Notes: a model not told the origin generated them from the sequence alone. Positions 52,461-63,470 are shown, counted from the first letter of the stretch. The stretch: DNA of 64,000 nt from Liquorilactobacillus ghanensis DSM 18630 (GCF_001435235.1 NZ_AZGB01000016.1:62001-126000), one strand, 5' to 3'. Numbers and translations: made by a program.

Positions 52461-54248
52461 ATGAATCAGCAGCAGTGGCAAAACTTTTTGGCTGGCAAGC
52501 AACAACCTTTGCAGACGTTAACACCTGAAATTGCGGCATCTTGGGAATTCTGCCGTAAAGCAGCAGTTGATCCATTTATGATTAAACCACACCGAATTGT
52601 TACTAGCAGTAACCTGCAAGTGCGCCAACAGCAGAATCGAGACCTGATTAAGTTGATCAAACAAGAAATAGAAAAATTTTCAAACCGGCTGCAGTTACGT
52701 TCACCGTTAATGATTCTAACTGATAATCAAGGAATTATCTTATGGCGCAGTGGTCAGGAGAATGCCCGTTTAGCCGCTAATCGAATTTATTTTCGTGAGG
52801 GAACTAGTTGGACTGAACTGGATGTTGGAACAAACGCTATCGGGATTGCATTGCGAACAAAGCAAGCAGTCAGTGTTGATTTGGCTGAACATTATGCTGC
52901 TGCTTCACGTCATTGGAGTTGTGCAGCGACACCGATTCTGGATGAACAACAGCAAATTTTGGGAATTTTAGATGTTTCGACTTTTGAAAATAGTTCAGCT
53001 GTTGAAGCAGGACTGTTATTAGAATTGATCGCTCAAAGTGTAGCGAATCGGTTTTGGCAGGAGTATCTGGAACAGCAACGGGATTTATTACAATATGCTT
53101 TGCAGCACCCCAATCAGACTGATTTGTTGTGTGATACACGTTATCGAATTGTTCAAGTCCCGCCAGTTTTAGCAGAACAGTTTATTGTTGGTCAAGAAAT
53201 GCAGCAATGCTTGCGGCCAAATCAATTATATCAAGCTCAAAAAATCATTTTACATGAAAAAATTATCGGCCACCAAGTCCGAATTGCAGTTCCCCAGCAA
53301 ACGAGCAAATCATTTTATTACCCTGGTATCAACAGTCAAAATCTGCAATACCAAGAATTTTTAACGCAGGTAATTCGCGCCGCCCGCAGTTGGCTGCCGA
53401 TTCATATTTATGGCGAATCGGGAACAGGAAAGGAAATCATTGCCAAAACAATTCACTATAATAGTCCAGCTGCTGCTGGTCCGCTAATTGCGGTTAATTG
53501 CGGTGCGATCAGTGAAAACTTACTTGAAAGTGAGTTGTTTGGTTATGCTCCGGGGGCTTTTACCGGCGCCAGCGCCAAAGGTCATCAAGGCAAATTGGAA
53601 CAGGCGAATGGCGGAACGTTATTTTTAGATGAAATCGACAGCATGCCACGTAAGATGCAAACGGCTTTATTACGAGTTTTGGAGGAAAAACAAGTTACAC
53701 CGGTTAATGGGCATCCCCAAAAGCTTAATTTTCGATTGATTTCAGCTAGCAACCAGTCTTTACCCGCTCTCGCGGCAGCCGGAAAGTTTCGGACGGATTT
53801 ATTTTACCGAATTTATGTTGCACCACTGAAGATTCCGCCATTGCGGCAACGAAGTTCAGATATGCAGCAGTTGTTGGAGAAGTTTTGCCAGGAGCAGCAG
53901 TGGCGGCCTACTTGGGAAAAGAAAATTTTGACAGTTGCTCATCAGTATTCATGGCCCGGCAATATTCGTGAATTTAATAATTTTTTACAGCGAATTCAAT
54001 TATATTATCCAAATCAAGAACCAACGATCGCACAATTGCAGCAGTTGCTGGATACTTTGGATGCCGCAATTTCTAAACCAGTTACGCAAATTGCTGTTAA
54101 ATGCCAGCGGCGAAGATTACCATTGACAGCTGCGCAAATAGCCACTTGTTTACAAAAAAATCATTATCATATTAGTCATACAGCTGCCGAATTAAAAATC
54201 TCGCGAACGACCCTCTATCGAAAAATGAAACAATTTGGTTTGCGTTAA
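52461..54248 (+). CDS. acoR: AcoR-type sigma-54-dependent transcriptional activator
   Basis: The 595-residue enhancer-binding protein has an N-terminal GAF-type sensor region (residues 60-200), a central AAA+ domain with Walker A YGESGTGKEI and ELFGYAPGAFTGAS, containing the GAFTGA loop that touches sigma-54, then GGTLFLDEID (Walker B) and FRTDLFYRI. A Fis-type helix-turn-helix (HTAAELKISRTTLYRKMKQFG) is at the C-terminus. It lies directly upstream of the acoLABC genes, which have a sigma-54 promoter, so it is almost certainly their activator, probably responding to acetoin. A cre site indicates catabolite repression. Confidence 0.92.
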   Translation: MNQQQWQNFLAGKQQPLQTLTPEIAASWEFCRKAAVDPFMIKPHRIVTSSNLQVRQQQNRDLIKLIKQEIEKFSNRLQLRSPLMILTDNQGIILWRSGQENARLAANRIYFREGTSWTELDVGTNAIGIALRTKQAVSVDLAEHYAAASRHWSCAATPILDEQQQILGILDVSTFENSSAVEAGLLLELIAQSVANRFWQEYLEQQRDLLQYALQHPNQTDLLCDTRYRIVQVPPVLAEQFIVGQEMQQCLRPNQLYQAQKIILHEKIIGHQVRIAVPQQTSKSFYYPGINSQNLQYQEFLTQVIRAARSWLPIHIYGESGTGKEIIAKTIHYNSPAAAGPLIAVNCGAISENLLESELFGYAPGAFTGASAKGHQGKLEQANGGTLFLDEIDSMPRKMQTALLRVLEEKQVTPVNGHPQKLNFRLISASNQSLPALAAAGKFRTDLFYRIYVAPLKIPPLRQRSSDMQQLLEKFCQEQQWRPTWEKKILTVAHQYSWPGNIREFNNFLQRIQLYYPNQEPTIAQLQQLLDTLDAAISKPVTQIAVKCQRRRLPLTAAQIATCLQKNHYHISHTAAELKISRTTLYRKMKQFGLR

Positions 54249-54540
54249 AGTTACGTTTTGTTCAGGTGCAATCTTAATTGAACAATCAAGCAGCAATTTG
54301 AAGATATTAATTTATGTTAGTGATAAAACAGATTATTTTGGCAATTATTTGATAATGGTGAATAAAAGTATTTAAAAAATCGGTATTTTTTATTTAATGC
54401 GAATTATCCAGAGGAAAAAATAACTTTGTTCGTTATTTACTCCTAATACATTTAAAAATAAAGCGTTTAATTGTTTTCTCAAAGCGGTGTCTTTAACTAA
54501 GACATCGTTTTTTTATAGAATTAGCGATTAAAGTTATAAC
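54249..54540 (+). promoter_or_regulatory. Upstream region of the aco operon: candidate activator sites and terminator
   Basis: Three dyads are visible. TTGTTCA/TGAACAA occupies 54258-54285. AATAAC/GTTATT occupies 54419-54437, about 105 bases upstream of the -24 element. CGGTGTCTT/AAGACATCG occupies 54485-54507 with seven T after it, and looks like the terminator of acoR. One of the first two could be the AcoR upstream activating sequence. A weak cre-like site covers 54458-54471. Confidence 0.45.
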
Positions 54541-54556
54541 TGGCATTAAACTTGCT
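54541..54556 (+). promoter_or_regulatory. Sigma-54 (-24/-12) promoter of the aco operon
   Basis: TGGCA (54541-54545) and TTGCT (54552-54556) match TGGCAYR-N4-TTGCW with the required ten bases between GG and GC. It lies 38 bases upstream of the acoL ATG and next to a GAFTGA-type activator gene. Confidence 0.88.
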
Positions 54557-54593
54557 TACTAATTAATAGAAACAAGTGAAGGAGGGAGTGCTT

Positions 54594-55946
54594 ATGAAAC
54601 AATTTGATGTGATTGTAGTCGGAGCTGGCCCAGGTGGTTATGTTGCCGCTATCCGAGCTGCCCAACAAGGGAAAAAAGTCGCAGTAGTTGAACGGCAAGC
54701 GGTTGGTGGAGCCTGTTTAAATGTTGGCTGTATCCCGTCTAAAACTTATTTAACACACAGTCATTGGGTTTTGACTGCCCAACAGGCTAAGGAAAACGGA
54801 ATAGCACTAACTTTAGGTGAAATTGATTTTGCCAAGCTGGTCAAACGTAAAGATCAAGTGGTTGCTGGACTGCAAATGGGAATTAAACAATTGTTCAAAC
54901 GACATAAGATCAGTTTATTTAATGGAGAAGCTAAACTTTTAGGCAAAAATCGATTACAAGTTGGGAATGAGCAATTGCAGGCGCTTGATTTACTGTTAGC
55001 AACTGGGAGTCATCCGTTTATTCCTTCGATTAAGGGATTGGATCAGGTTGATTATTTAACCACGGATACGATTTTTTCTTTGCAAAAACTGCCGCAAAAT
55101 TTAGTGATCATCGGCGGGGGAGTGATTGCAATTGAGTTGGCCTTTGCTTTTCAACCGTTAGGCTGCCAAGTAACAGTATTAGAAGTAGCTCCAGATATTT
55201 TATTGACCGAAGACCCGGCAGCTCGTGAATTAATCAAACAACGGCTGCGGCAATTAGGAACGATTGTCAAAACTGGTGTTAAGCTGCAGCAAATCAGTCA
55301 AACCAATATCATTAGTTCAGCCGGAACATTTACCTTTGATCAATTACTGGTAGCTACCGGCCGTCGAGCAGATTTAACCTTGGCACAACAATTGCAACTG
55401 CAGCTTGATGAAACAAAACGATTTGTAAAAGTTGATCGTCACTATCAGACCAGTCAAGCGCATGTTTATGCCATTGGTGATTTGATCGGTGGTTATCAAT
55501 TAGCACATGCGGCCAGCGCCGAAGGACTGCGGGCCGTAGCGGCAATTTGTCAGCAACCGCAGGCACCGGTAGCTGCTCGGCAAATTCCCCGCTGTGTATA
55601 TACTTTTCCCGAAATTGCCAGTTTTGGGTTAAATGAACAGCAGGCACAAGCAGCCGGTTATCAAGTGGAAATCAAACAAGTACCATTAGCTGCTAACGGC
55701 CGGGCGATGGCCAGTTTAGCAACTGCCGGTTTTATCAAGATCATTAGTGAAAAGCAGTATCACGAAATCTTAGGTGCAGTGATTGTGGGAGAAAATGCGA
55801 CTGAATTAATTCACATTTTATTGACTGCCGCTGCGGCTGAAGCAACTGCTGACGAATTGGCTGAGATAGTATTTGCTCATCCAACCCTCGCTGAGGCAAT
55901 TGGTGAAACAGCTAACGCAATTATGGGGCAGGCAATTCATGGTTAA
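54594..55946 (+). CDS. acoL: Dihydrolipoamide dehydrogenase (E3) of the acetoin dehydrogenase complex
   Basis: The 450-residue flavoprotein reoxidises dihydrolipoamide with NAD+. The FAD motif is VVGAGPGGYVAAIRAAQ (residues 8-24), the redox pair is GGACLNVGCIPSK (Cys 41 and Cys 46), the NAD motif is VIIGGGVIAIELAFAF, YAIGDLIGG binds FAD, and FAHPTLAEA near the end carries the catalytic His. I chose ATG 54594 behind GGAGGGAG. It is first of four genes, an unusual order since acoL is often last. Confidence 0.93.
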   Translation: MKQFDVIVVGAGPGGYVAAIRAAQQGKKVAVVERQAVGGACLNVGCIPSKTYLTHSHWVLTAQQAKENGIALTLGEIDFAKLVKRKDQVVAGLQMGIKQLFKRHKISLFNGEAKLLGKNRLQVGNEQLQALDLLLATGSHPFIPSIKGLDQVDYLTTDTIFSLQKLPQNLVIIGGGVIAIELAFAFQPLGCQVTVLEVAPDILLTEDPAARELIKQRLRQLGTIVKTGVKLQQISQTNIISSAGTFTFDQLLVATGRRADLTLAQQLQLQLDETKRFVKVDRHYQTSQAHVYAIGDLIGGYQLAHAASAEGLRAVAAICQQPQAPVAARQIPRCVYTFPEIASFGLNEQQAQAAGYQVEIKQVPLAANGRAMASLATAGFIKIISEKQYHEILGAVIVGENATELIHILLTAAAAEATADELAEIVFAHPTLAEAIGETANAIMGQAIHG

Positions 55947-55967
55947 TTTCAAAGGAGGAAATTTATT

Positions 55968-56936
55968 ATGAAAGAATTGGATGTAAAACAAACAGCGTGG
56001 ATCTACAAGAAGATGAATGATATCCGTAATTTTGAAGATCAGGTGCATCAAATATTTACTACTGGTTCAATTCCCGGCTTTGTTCATCTGTATGCTGGCG
56101 AAGAATCTGTAGCAGTTGGAGTCTGTGCACATTTAACAGACAAAGATTATATTACCAGTACGCATCGCGGCCATGGTCACTGTATTGCCAAAGGATGCGA
56201 TTTAGCTGGTATGATGGCTGAAATTTATGGTAAAGAAACGGGTTTGTGTAAAGGAAAGGGCGGCTCAATGCATATTGCTGACATCGATAAAGGCATGCTG
56301 GGGGCTAATGGGATGGTTGGCGGTGGCTTTCCGATCGCAGTTGGGGCCGGCTTACGCAATAAGTATTTAAAAACAGCTGATGTAGTTGTCTGCTTCTTTG
56401 GAGATGGAGCTGCCAATGAAGGAACTTTCCATGAGAGTGTTAATATGGCAGCCATTTGGAAGTTACCGGTAATTTTTGTCAATGAGAACAATAGCTTTGC
56501 AGAAGCAACTCCGCAGTGGTATGCATCAGGCTCAAAAACAATTGCTGAGCGGGCAGCAGCTTATGGCATACCAGGTGAAACAGTCGATGGCAAGGATTTG
56601 ACGGCTGTTTATAAGGCTGCCGGCAAAGCGATCGATCGTGCTCGCCGAGGTAAGGGACCAATGATTCTCGAATGTCGCACTTATCGAAACTACGGTCATT
56701 TTGAAGGTGATGAGCAAAAGTATAAAGCACTTGATGGCAAGGAGAAAAAATATGCCGATCAGGACTGCATTAAGGATTTTCGTAAGTATGCAATTGCAAA
56801 TAAATTACTGACAGTTGAGCAGGCTGATCAAATTGCAGCCACTTCGAAAGCAGATATTGCCGCGGCAGTTAAATTTGCTGAAAATAGTCCAATACCGCGA
56901 CCGGAAACATTGTATGATAATGTTTTTGCCGACTAA
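55968..56936 (+). CDS. acoA: Acetoin dehydrogenase E1 alpha subunit
   Basis: The 322-residue TPP-dependent E1 alpha has GSIPGFVHLYAGEESVAVG, characteristic of acetoin rather than pyruvate dehydrogenases, RGHGHCIAKG, and the TPP-binding motif from FGDGAANEG to NENN. It cleaves acetoin to acetaldehyde and an acetyl group carried to lipoate, together with the beta subunit encoded 17 bases downstream. It starts after AAAGGAGG. Confidence 0.93.
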   Translation: MKELDVKQTAWIYKKMNDIRNFEDQVHQIFTTGSIPGFVHLYAGEESVAVGVCAHLTDKDYITSTHRGHGHCIAKGCDLAGMMAEIYGKETGLCKGKGGSMHIADIDKGMLGANGMVGGGFPIAVGAGLRNKYLKTADVVVCFFGDGAANEGTFHESVNMAAIWKLPVIFVNENNSFAEATPQWYASGSKTIAERAAAYGIPGETVDGKDLTAVYKAAGKAIDRARRGKGPMILECRTYRNYGHFEGDEQKYKALDGKEKKYADQDCIKDFRKYAIANKLLTVEQADQIAATSKADIAAAVKFAENSPIPRPETLYDNVFAD

Positions 56937-56953
56937 GAAAGGGGCAGATTATT

Positions 56954-57985
56954 ATGGCACGCAGAATAACTTTTATGAAGGCAATCAATGAAGCACTTGA
57001 TCAAGCAATGGAGCAAGATGAACGAGTTATTTTACTAGGTGAAGATATTGCCGGTGGAGCAGATGTGAAGCATTTGGCTGATAAGAATGAAGATGCTTGG
57101 GGTGGAGTTTTTGGTGTGACAAAAGGTTTAATGCCCAAATATGGTCGGGAACGGGTAATTGATACGCCGATTTCGGAAATGGGTTATATGGGTGCAGCTG
57201 TTGGTGCCGCAGCCACTGGATTACGACCGGTTTCGGAATTAATGTTTAATGATTTTATCGGTTTTTGTTTGGATACAATTTTGGCTCAAGGTTCTAAAAT
57301 GCGCTATATGTTTGGGGGGAAGGCTAAAATTCCATTAACGGTTCGAACATGTCATGGAGCCGGTGCCAGTGCTGCGGCCCAGCATTCAGGTTCTTATTAT
57401 GGAATCCTTGGTTCAATTCCGGGAGTTAAAGTAGTAGTTCCGGCAACACCTTATGATGCCAAAGGCTTATTGCTGGCAGCAATTAAAGATGATAATTTAG
57501 TAATTTTTTCCGAGGACAAGACCCTTTATGGCTTGAAAGATGAAGTTCCCCAAGCAGCCTACGAAGTTGAGATCGGCAAAGCAAAAATCAAACGTTCAGG
57601 GACAGATTTAACGATTGTTACGATCGGCAAGATGCTCTATGTTGGACTTGAGACGGCAGAAAAATTAGCTAAGGACGGAATTGAAACTGAAGTAATTGAT
57701 TTATTGACGGTAGCACCGTGGGATCAAGAAACTGTTTTGAACTCAGTTAAAAAAACCGGCCGGCTGATTATTATTGATGAAGCCAATCCGCATAATAATA
57801 CGGCAACTGATATTGCATCTGTTGTCAGTGATCAAGTATTTGATTATTTAGATGGACCGGTTAAATGTGTTTGTGCACCGAATACACCAGTTCCTTTTGC
57901 GACTAATTTGGAACAGTTGTATTTACCGAATTCGCAGCGGGTCATGGAAACGGCAGCAGAATTAATTGCTGATTTAAAAAATTAA
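56954..57985 (+). CDS. acoB: Acetoin dehydrogenase E1 beta subunit
   Basis: The 343-residue E1 beta partner has LLGEDIAGGADVKH, FGVTKGLMPKYG, DTPISEMGYMGAAVGAAATG, and a C-terminal transketolase domain (TIVTIGKMLYVGLETAEKL, then EVIDLLTVAPWDQETV). It forms the alpha2beta2 core with acoA. It starts after AAAGGGG and lies 13 bases from acoC. Confidence 0.93.
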   Translation: MARRITFMKAINEALDQAMEQDERVILLGEDIAGGADVKHLADKNEDAWGGVFGVTKGLMPKYGRERVIDTPISEMGYMGAAVGAAATGLRPVSELMFNDFIGFCLDTILAQGSKMRYMFGGKAKIPLTVRTCHGAGASAAAQHSGSYYGILGSIPGVKVVVPATPYDAKGLLLAAIKDDNLVIFSEDKTLYGLKDEVPQAAYEVEIGKAKIKRSGTDLTIVTIGKMLYVGLETAEKLAKDGIETEVIDLLTVAPWDQETVLNSVKKTGRLIIIDEANPHNNTATDIASVVSDQVFDYLDGPVKCVCAPNTPVPFATNLEQLYLPNSQRVMETAAELIADLKN

Positions 57986-57998
57986 GGAGGTGAGAGCG

Positions 57999-59207
57999 AT
58001 GGCGACTGAAATTATTATGCCTAAGCTTGGTTTGACGATGACCGAAGGGACTGTTTTTGAATGGCATAAAAAACCAGGTGATAAAGTAAAAAAAGGTGAG
58101 ATCGTAGCGACGATCAATTCAGAAAAATTGACGGCGGATGTTGAGGCACCGGCAGATGGCATTTTATTGGAAATAATTGTTCCAGAAGGCGAAGATGCTA
58201 AATGCCAGGCGCCGATAGCTTATCTGGGACAAGCAGGTGAACAATTGCCGGATAAATCAACCGATAAGCCAGCGGCATCAGAATCACCACAACCATCACA
58301 ACCAACTGAACCGGCTGTCAAACCGACTTCGGCAACAGCAACTGAGAAAAAAACCGAGCGGATCTTTATTACACCGCTAGCTAAGAAAATTGCTGCTGAA
58401 AAGAAGATTGACTATCAGCAGCTCAAAGGTACTGGCGGCAACGGTCGAATTACACGAAGGGATGTTGAAAATTACCAACCGGTTTCACAAACAGCTGTTG
58501 CCAATCAGGCTACTGTAAATATTGGCGCTGGTTTGAGCGGAATGCGGCAAATAATTGCTCAACGAATGATGACAAGTTTGCAGACAACAGCTCAAGTGAC
58601 ATTGCAGGCCAAAGCTGATATCAGCAAGTTAATGCAGTTAAAAAAGACGATCAAGCAAAATATACAGCAGCCGGTAACCGCGGGAGCTTTAAGTCTAACT
58701 ACTTTAGTTTCTAAAGCAGCTGTTATTGCGTTACAGACGACCCCCGCAATGAATGCACATTATCAAGCAGGTAAATATGAACAGCTGAAAGACATTAATT
58801 TAGGCCTGGCAGTAGCTGTCGATAATGGTCTGGTTGTACCGGTAATTAAGCAGGCCCAATTAATGGGAGCTGGTGAATTAGGCCGGCAGATCGCCAGAAT
58901 GGTTGAACAAGCACAACAAGGAACTTTAGCTGCTACGGCCTATACGGGAGGTACTTTTACAATTTCAAACCTGGGACATAACGGAATCGAATACTTTACT
59001 CCGGTACTTAATCCACCGGAAGTGGGGATTTTAGGTGTTGGTTCATTGCTGGAAGTTCCAGCTTTACTTGATGGAAAACTAGTCAACCAGCAAAAATTGC
59101 CATTGAGTTTAACTTTTGATCATCAAGTTATTGACGGAGCACCTGCTGCTGAATTTTTAGCCAAAATTATAGCTGCTTTAGAAGATCCATATCGTTTATT
59201 ATTTTAA
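57999..59207 (+). CDS. acoC: Dihydrolipoamide acetyltransferase (E2) of the acetoin dehydrogenase complex
   Basis: The 402-residue E2 has one lipoyl domain (residues 1-76; lipoylated Lys 43 in INSEKLTADVEAP), a Pro/Ser/Thr-rich linker, a peripheral-subunit-binding domain (ITPLAKKIAAEKKIDYQQL, near 120-155), and a catalytic acetyltransferase domain ending with FDHQVIDGAPAAEF (HxxxDG motif). It moves the acetyl group to CoA. I chose ATG 57999; the GTG at 57990 lies in the AAGGAGGTGA site. Confidence 0.93.
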   Translation: MATEIIMPKLGLTMTEGTVFEWHKKPGDKVKKGEIVATINSEKLTADVEAPADGILLEIIVPEGEDAKCQAPIAYLGQAGEQLPDKSTDKPAASESPQPSQPTEPAVKPTSATATEKKTERIFITPLAKKIAAEKKIDYQQLKGTGGNGRITRRDVENYQPVSQTAVANQATVNIGAGLSGMRQIIAQRMMTSLQTTAQVTLQAKADISKLMQLKKTIKQNIQQPVTAGALSLTTLVSKAAVIALQTTPAMNAHYQAGKYEQLKDINLGLAVAVDNGLVVPVIKQAQLMGAGELGRQIARMVEQAQQGTLAATAYTGGTFTISNLGHNGIEYFTPVLNPPEVGILGVGSLLEVPALLDGKLVNQQKLPLSLTFDHQVIDGAPAAEFLAKIIAALEDPYRLLF

Positions 59208-59225
59208 TTGCTGAATAGTTGGAAA

Positions 59226-59262
59226 GCTCAAAAAGTAGTTGGAGTTTTCGACTATTTTGGGC
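59226..59262 (+). terminator. Probable terminator of the aco operon
   Basis: GCTCAAAAAGTAGTTG pairs with CGACTATTTTGGGC (bulge and wobbles). T-richness after the stem is weak, so efficiency is uncertain. Confidence 0.45.
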
Positions 59263-59293
59263 ATTTAATCGCTTTTTTGTGAAAAATAGATGA

Positions 59294-60847
<1,554 letters not shown>

Positions 60848-60873
60848 ATTAAACTAAGCGTATTAGTAATAAT

Positions 60874-60913
60874 AGCGGAACTGAGATAATTTGATGATCA
60901 GTTCTGCTTTTTT
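60874..60913 (+). terminator. Terminator after guaB
   Basis: AGCGGAACTGA pairs with TCAGTTCTGCT (one wobble), followed by a run of T. Confidence 0.82.
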
Positions 60914-61050
60914 GACTCTTTCCAATGGTGAATATTTTGGATGAAATGTAACAAATCATATGCAACTAAAATAATTGTTCTAGCTTACAACAGCTAAAAA
61001 GACTAAAATCAACAATGAAGCAGTCAGTTTAAGAATCAGGGGATGAATCA

Positions 61051-61767
61051 ATGGGAATAACAAATCCAACACCGCCAACTAAAGTTAAAGAATTATTTGA
61101 TCGGTTGGCACCAAACTATGATCGGATGAACAATGTAATTACACTGGGTATTCAAAACTCATGGCGCCAACAGACGATGAATTATTTGCGTTTGCCGGTG
61201 CGGGCACAAGTCTTGGATCTATGTTGCGGGACCGGACATTGGACATTTGATTTGGCTCGCGCAACTGATGACCAAAGCAGGGTTACTGGATTAGATTTCA
61301 GTCCGCAAATGTTGGAACTGGCGCAAGCCAAGTTAGCTGATTCTACTTTGCAGTCAAAAATAAAATTTTTGCAGGGAGATGCAATGAAATTACCATTCGC
61401 TGATAATTCATTTGATCTGGTAACAATTGGGTTTGGTTTGCGTAATGTGCGTGACGCTCAGCAGGTATTGCAAGAAATGGCACGAGTAACACGTCCGGGT
61501 GGTCAAATTGCTTGTTTGGAGACCTCAAAGCCGCAAAAGGGGCTATTAAAGCTGGGTTGGCAAGTGTATTTTTCTTTTGTCCCATGGGTTGCACAAATGT
61601 ATGGCAACCGCCAACAAGATTATCGTTATTTGCAAAAAACGGCCCAACATTTTCCTGCTGCACCGCAACTGGCGAAAATGTTTCAACAAGCAGGGTTAGG
61701 CAAAGTCGAGTATCATTCGTTTACATTTGGTGCCGGTGCCTTACATTTAGGAACAAAATTAAAGTAA
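61051..61767 (+). CDS. menG: Demethylmenaquinone methyltransferase (UbiE/MenG family)
   Basis: The 238-residue SAM enzyme has VKELFDRLAPNYDRMNNVIT at the start, motif I VLDLCCGTGHWTFDLA, GDAMKLPFADNSFDLVTIGFGLRN (split by the conserved Asn-Val-Arg), and a C-terminal SFTFGAGALHLGTK. This is the full MenG/UbiE pattern. The enzyme completes menaquinone synthesis. It starts after AGGGGATG, and no other quinone gene is near, so it may serve salvaged or partially made quinones. Confidence 0.9.
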   Translation: MGITNPTPPTKVKELFDRLAPNYDRMNNVITLGIQNSWRQQTMNYLRLPVRAQVLDLCCGTGHWTFDLARATDDQSRVTGLDFSPQMLELAQAKLADSTLQSKIKFLQGDAMKLPFADNSFDLVTIGFGLRNVRDAQQVLQEMARVTRPGGQIACLETSKPQKGLLKLGWQVYFSFVPWVAQMYGNRQQDYRYLQKTAQHFPAAPQLAKMFQQAGLGKVEYHSFTFGAGALHLGTKLK

Positions 61768-61824
61768 CTGACAAGTTGCATTTTAAGAAAAGTGAATTGA
61801 AAATAATTACAGTTATGCTTATAC

Positions 61825-61872
61825 AAAATAAAACAGCTAGGACGCTTTGAGGTGCCATAGCTGTTTTATTTT
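61825..61872 (+). terminator. Terminator after menG
   Basis: A perfect 15-base stem (AAAATAAAACAGCTA with TAGCTGTTTTATTTT) closes an 18-base loop and ends T-rich. Being A- and T-flanked, it could work on both strands. Confidence 0.88.
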
Positions 61873-62127
61873 GCGTTTATATATTAGGAGTCTCAAGCTA
61901 ATTATAAAAATCTCTTTGATGGGTCTAAGCAATTAAAGTTAATTTGCATATTAAGCTGATTAAATGTTCATAATATTTCCATTGAATAAATTTTCGGACA
62001 TTAGTTTATCCACTAGCTCCACGCTAATTATATTTCAGATAAAAGAATATGAAAATGCTGATATTTTTTTAGCAAAGCTATTTAAATAAGGAAAAGTATG
62101 ATTCTGTTCACTTAAAGAAAGACAAAC
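61873..62127. other. Gap between menG and the minus-strand group
   Basis: I see no gene. A minus-strand frame of about 20 codons near 61960-62030 (SVELVDKLMSENLF) lacks a start and is probably debris. Confidence 0.35.
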
Positions 62128-62159
62128 AAAAACCACAACCTTAGTTGATCGCGGTTTTT
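62128..62159 (-). terminator. Terminator of the minus-strand oxidoreductase group
   Basis: On the minus strand AAAAACCGC pairs with GTGGTTTTT (one G-U), followed by more T. It lies 11 bases after the DUF1304 stop. Confidence 0.65.
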
Positions 62160-62169
62160 GCTTTTATCT

Positions 62170-62529
62170 TTAAAAGAAGGTTGAAACAAGTGCTAAAATA
62201 GCTAAACCACCTTGGGTTAGAATAATCTTTTTATCACTTGTCAAACTACCATATAAAGCAACCAAAATGATATACACTAATAATAATCGACTAATTTCAA
62301 GTGAAGCTGTTGCTAAAAATACGCTATACAATAATCCTACACCAATTATGCCATTATATATTCCCTGGTTTTTAAATAAGGTGCGCACAGAACCTCGTTT
62401 CAATTCTTCTTTTGTCATATTAAAAACTCTGCTTGTTGCATCTGATGTAGTTGCAAAAGTCTCTAGATACATGATATAGAAGAACTCCAAAGCAACCAAT
62501 ACAATTAAAATAGTTGAAATTATAGACAT
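62170..62529 (-). CDS. DUF1304 family membrane protein
   Basis: The 119-residue protein has four hydrophobic segments and the family pattern: LEFFYIMYLETFA in the first, then a cytoplasmic-type FNMTKEELKRGSVRTLFKNQGIYNG, and GGLAILAL near the end. Function is unknown; DUF1304 genes are often beside nitroreductases or stress genes. It starts after AAAAGGAGG and lies two bases after the monooxygenase-like gene. Confidence 0.88.
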   Translation of the reverse strand: MSIISTILIVLVALEFFYIMYLETFATTSDATSRVFNMTKEELKRGSVRTLFKNQGIYNGIIGVGLLYSVFLATASLEISRLLLVYIILVALYGSLTSDKKIILTQGGLAILALVSTFF

Positions 62530-62531
62530 CG

Positions 62532-62819
62532 CTATTCCTCCTTTTCGGTCATCATTAATTCTGTTTTCTTTTCAGCATATTCGGGAATTTTTCCAAATAA
62601 GTTTATTAATAGTGGATTTTGATTGTGTTTAGCAACTGCTTGTTGGCTTTTCCAATTCTCAATCATTATAAATTGATTTTTCTTTTCAACTGATTCGTAT
62701 AAATCATATCGCAAACAGCCTTCCTCTAATCGTGCAGCAGCAACCAGAGGCAATATATCCGCTAAAAACGCTTCTCTTTTATCATTTCTTATATAAAAAT
62801 CCGCTTGGATAATTTTCAT
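62532..62819 (-). CDS. Antibiotic biosynthesis monooxygenase (ABM) domain protein
   Basis: The 95-residue protein has the ferredoxin-like ABM fold pattern: ADFYIRNDKREAFLADILPL, EEGCLRYDLYES, and FIMIENWKSQQAVAKH. Members include YgiN-type quinol monooxygenases and heme-degrading enzymes. With a nitroreductase and a quinone-reductase-like gene next to it, a quinone or electrophile detoxification role is plausible. It starts after GGGGTAG, 12 bases from the nitroreductase stop. Confidence 0.85.
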   Translation of the reverse strand: MKIIQADFYIRNDKREAFLADILPLVAAARLEEGCLRYDLYESVEKKNQFIMIENWKSQQAVAKHNQNPLLINLFGKIPEYAEKKTELMMTEKEE

Positions 62820-62831
62820 CTTTCTACCCCA

Positions 62832-63470
62832 TTATTTAAATTCAGTGACTTTTTCAGCAGGTAAGCGAACAGAAGTATATCCAGCTTCTTTTTCTTTCCC
62901 TATAGATAAAATCATTACTGGCACATATCTCTCTTTATCTAATCCAACTGCTTCTGCTAACTGATCAGATTCAAATCCTCCAATTGGGTTAGTTTCATAT
63001 CCATGTGCCCGAGCAATTAACATCAACTGCATTGCAGCTAAACTTGAATCAATTTTTACAACATCATTCATGTGCTCTTTAGTGAAATTTTTGTAATAAG
63101 GAATAATCACAGCTAACTGTTGGTCTCTTACTTCGTCGGGCATTTTACCTTCTGCAACTGCTTGGTTGTAAATCTCTTCACCTAATTCGTAACATTGCAT
63201 GTCACCAAAAATCAAGATCATCGCTGAAGAAGTAGCATTTTGCTTTGTATTGAAACGAATTAATGGTTTTAGTTTTGCTTTTTGTTCATCGCTCTCAATA
63301 ACAACAAAACGCCAAGGTTGCATATTGACTGAAGATGGTGCAGTTGTCGCTTCTTGAATCATTTCAAGCATTTCTTCATGAGATATTTTAAATGTTTCAT
63401 CATATACACGAACAGACTTTCTTCCAAATATAATTTCGGGGAAATCATTGTTTACTAGTTTTTTTGACAT
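62832..63470 (-). CDS. Nitroreductase family protein
   Basis: The 212-residue flavoprotein has RKSVRVYDETFKISHEEM, TTAPSSVNMQPWRFVVIES (FMN-binding), LAAMQLMLIARAHGYET, and GGFESDQLAEAVGL. These enzymes reduce nitro groups, quinones or other electrophiles with NAD(P)H. It lies between a quinone-reductase-like gene and the ABM gene on the same strand. It starts at 63470 behind GAGAGAG. Confidence 0.9.
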   Translation of the reverse strand: MSKKLVNNDFPEIIFGRKSVRVYDETFKISHEEMLEMIQEATTAPSSVNMQPWRFVVIESDEQKAKLKPLIRFNTKQNATSSAMILIFGDMQCYELGEEIYNQAVAEGKMPDEVRDQQLAVIIPYYKNFTKEHMNDVVKIDSSLAAMQLMLIARAHGYETNPIGGFESDQLAEAVGLDKERYVPVMILSIGKEKEAGYTSVRLPAEKVTEFK

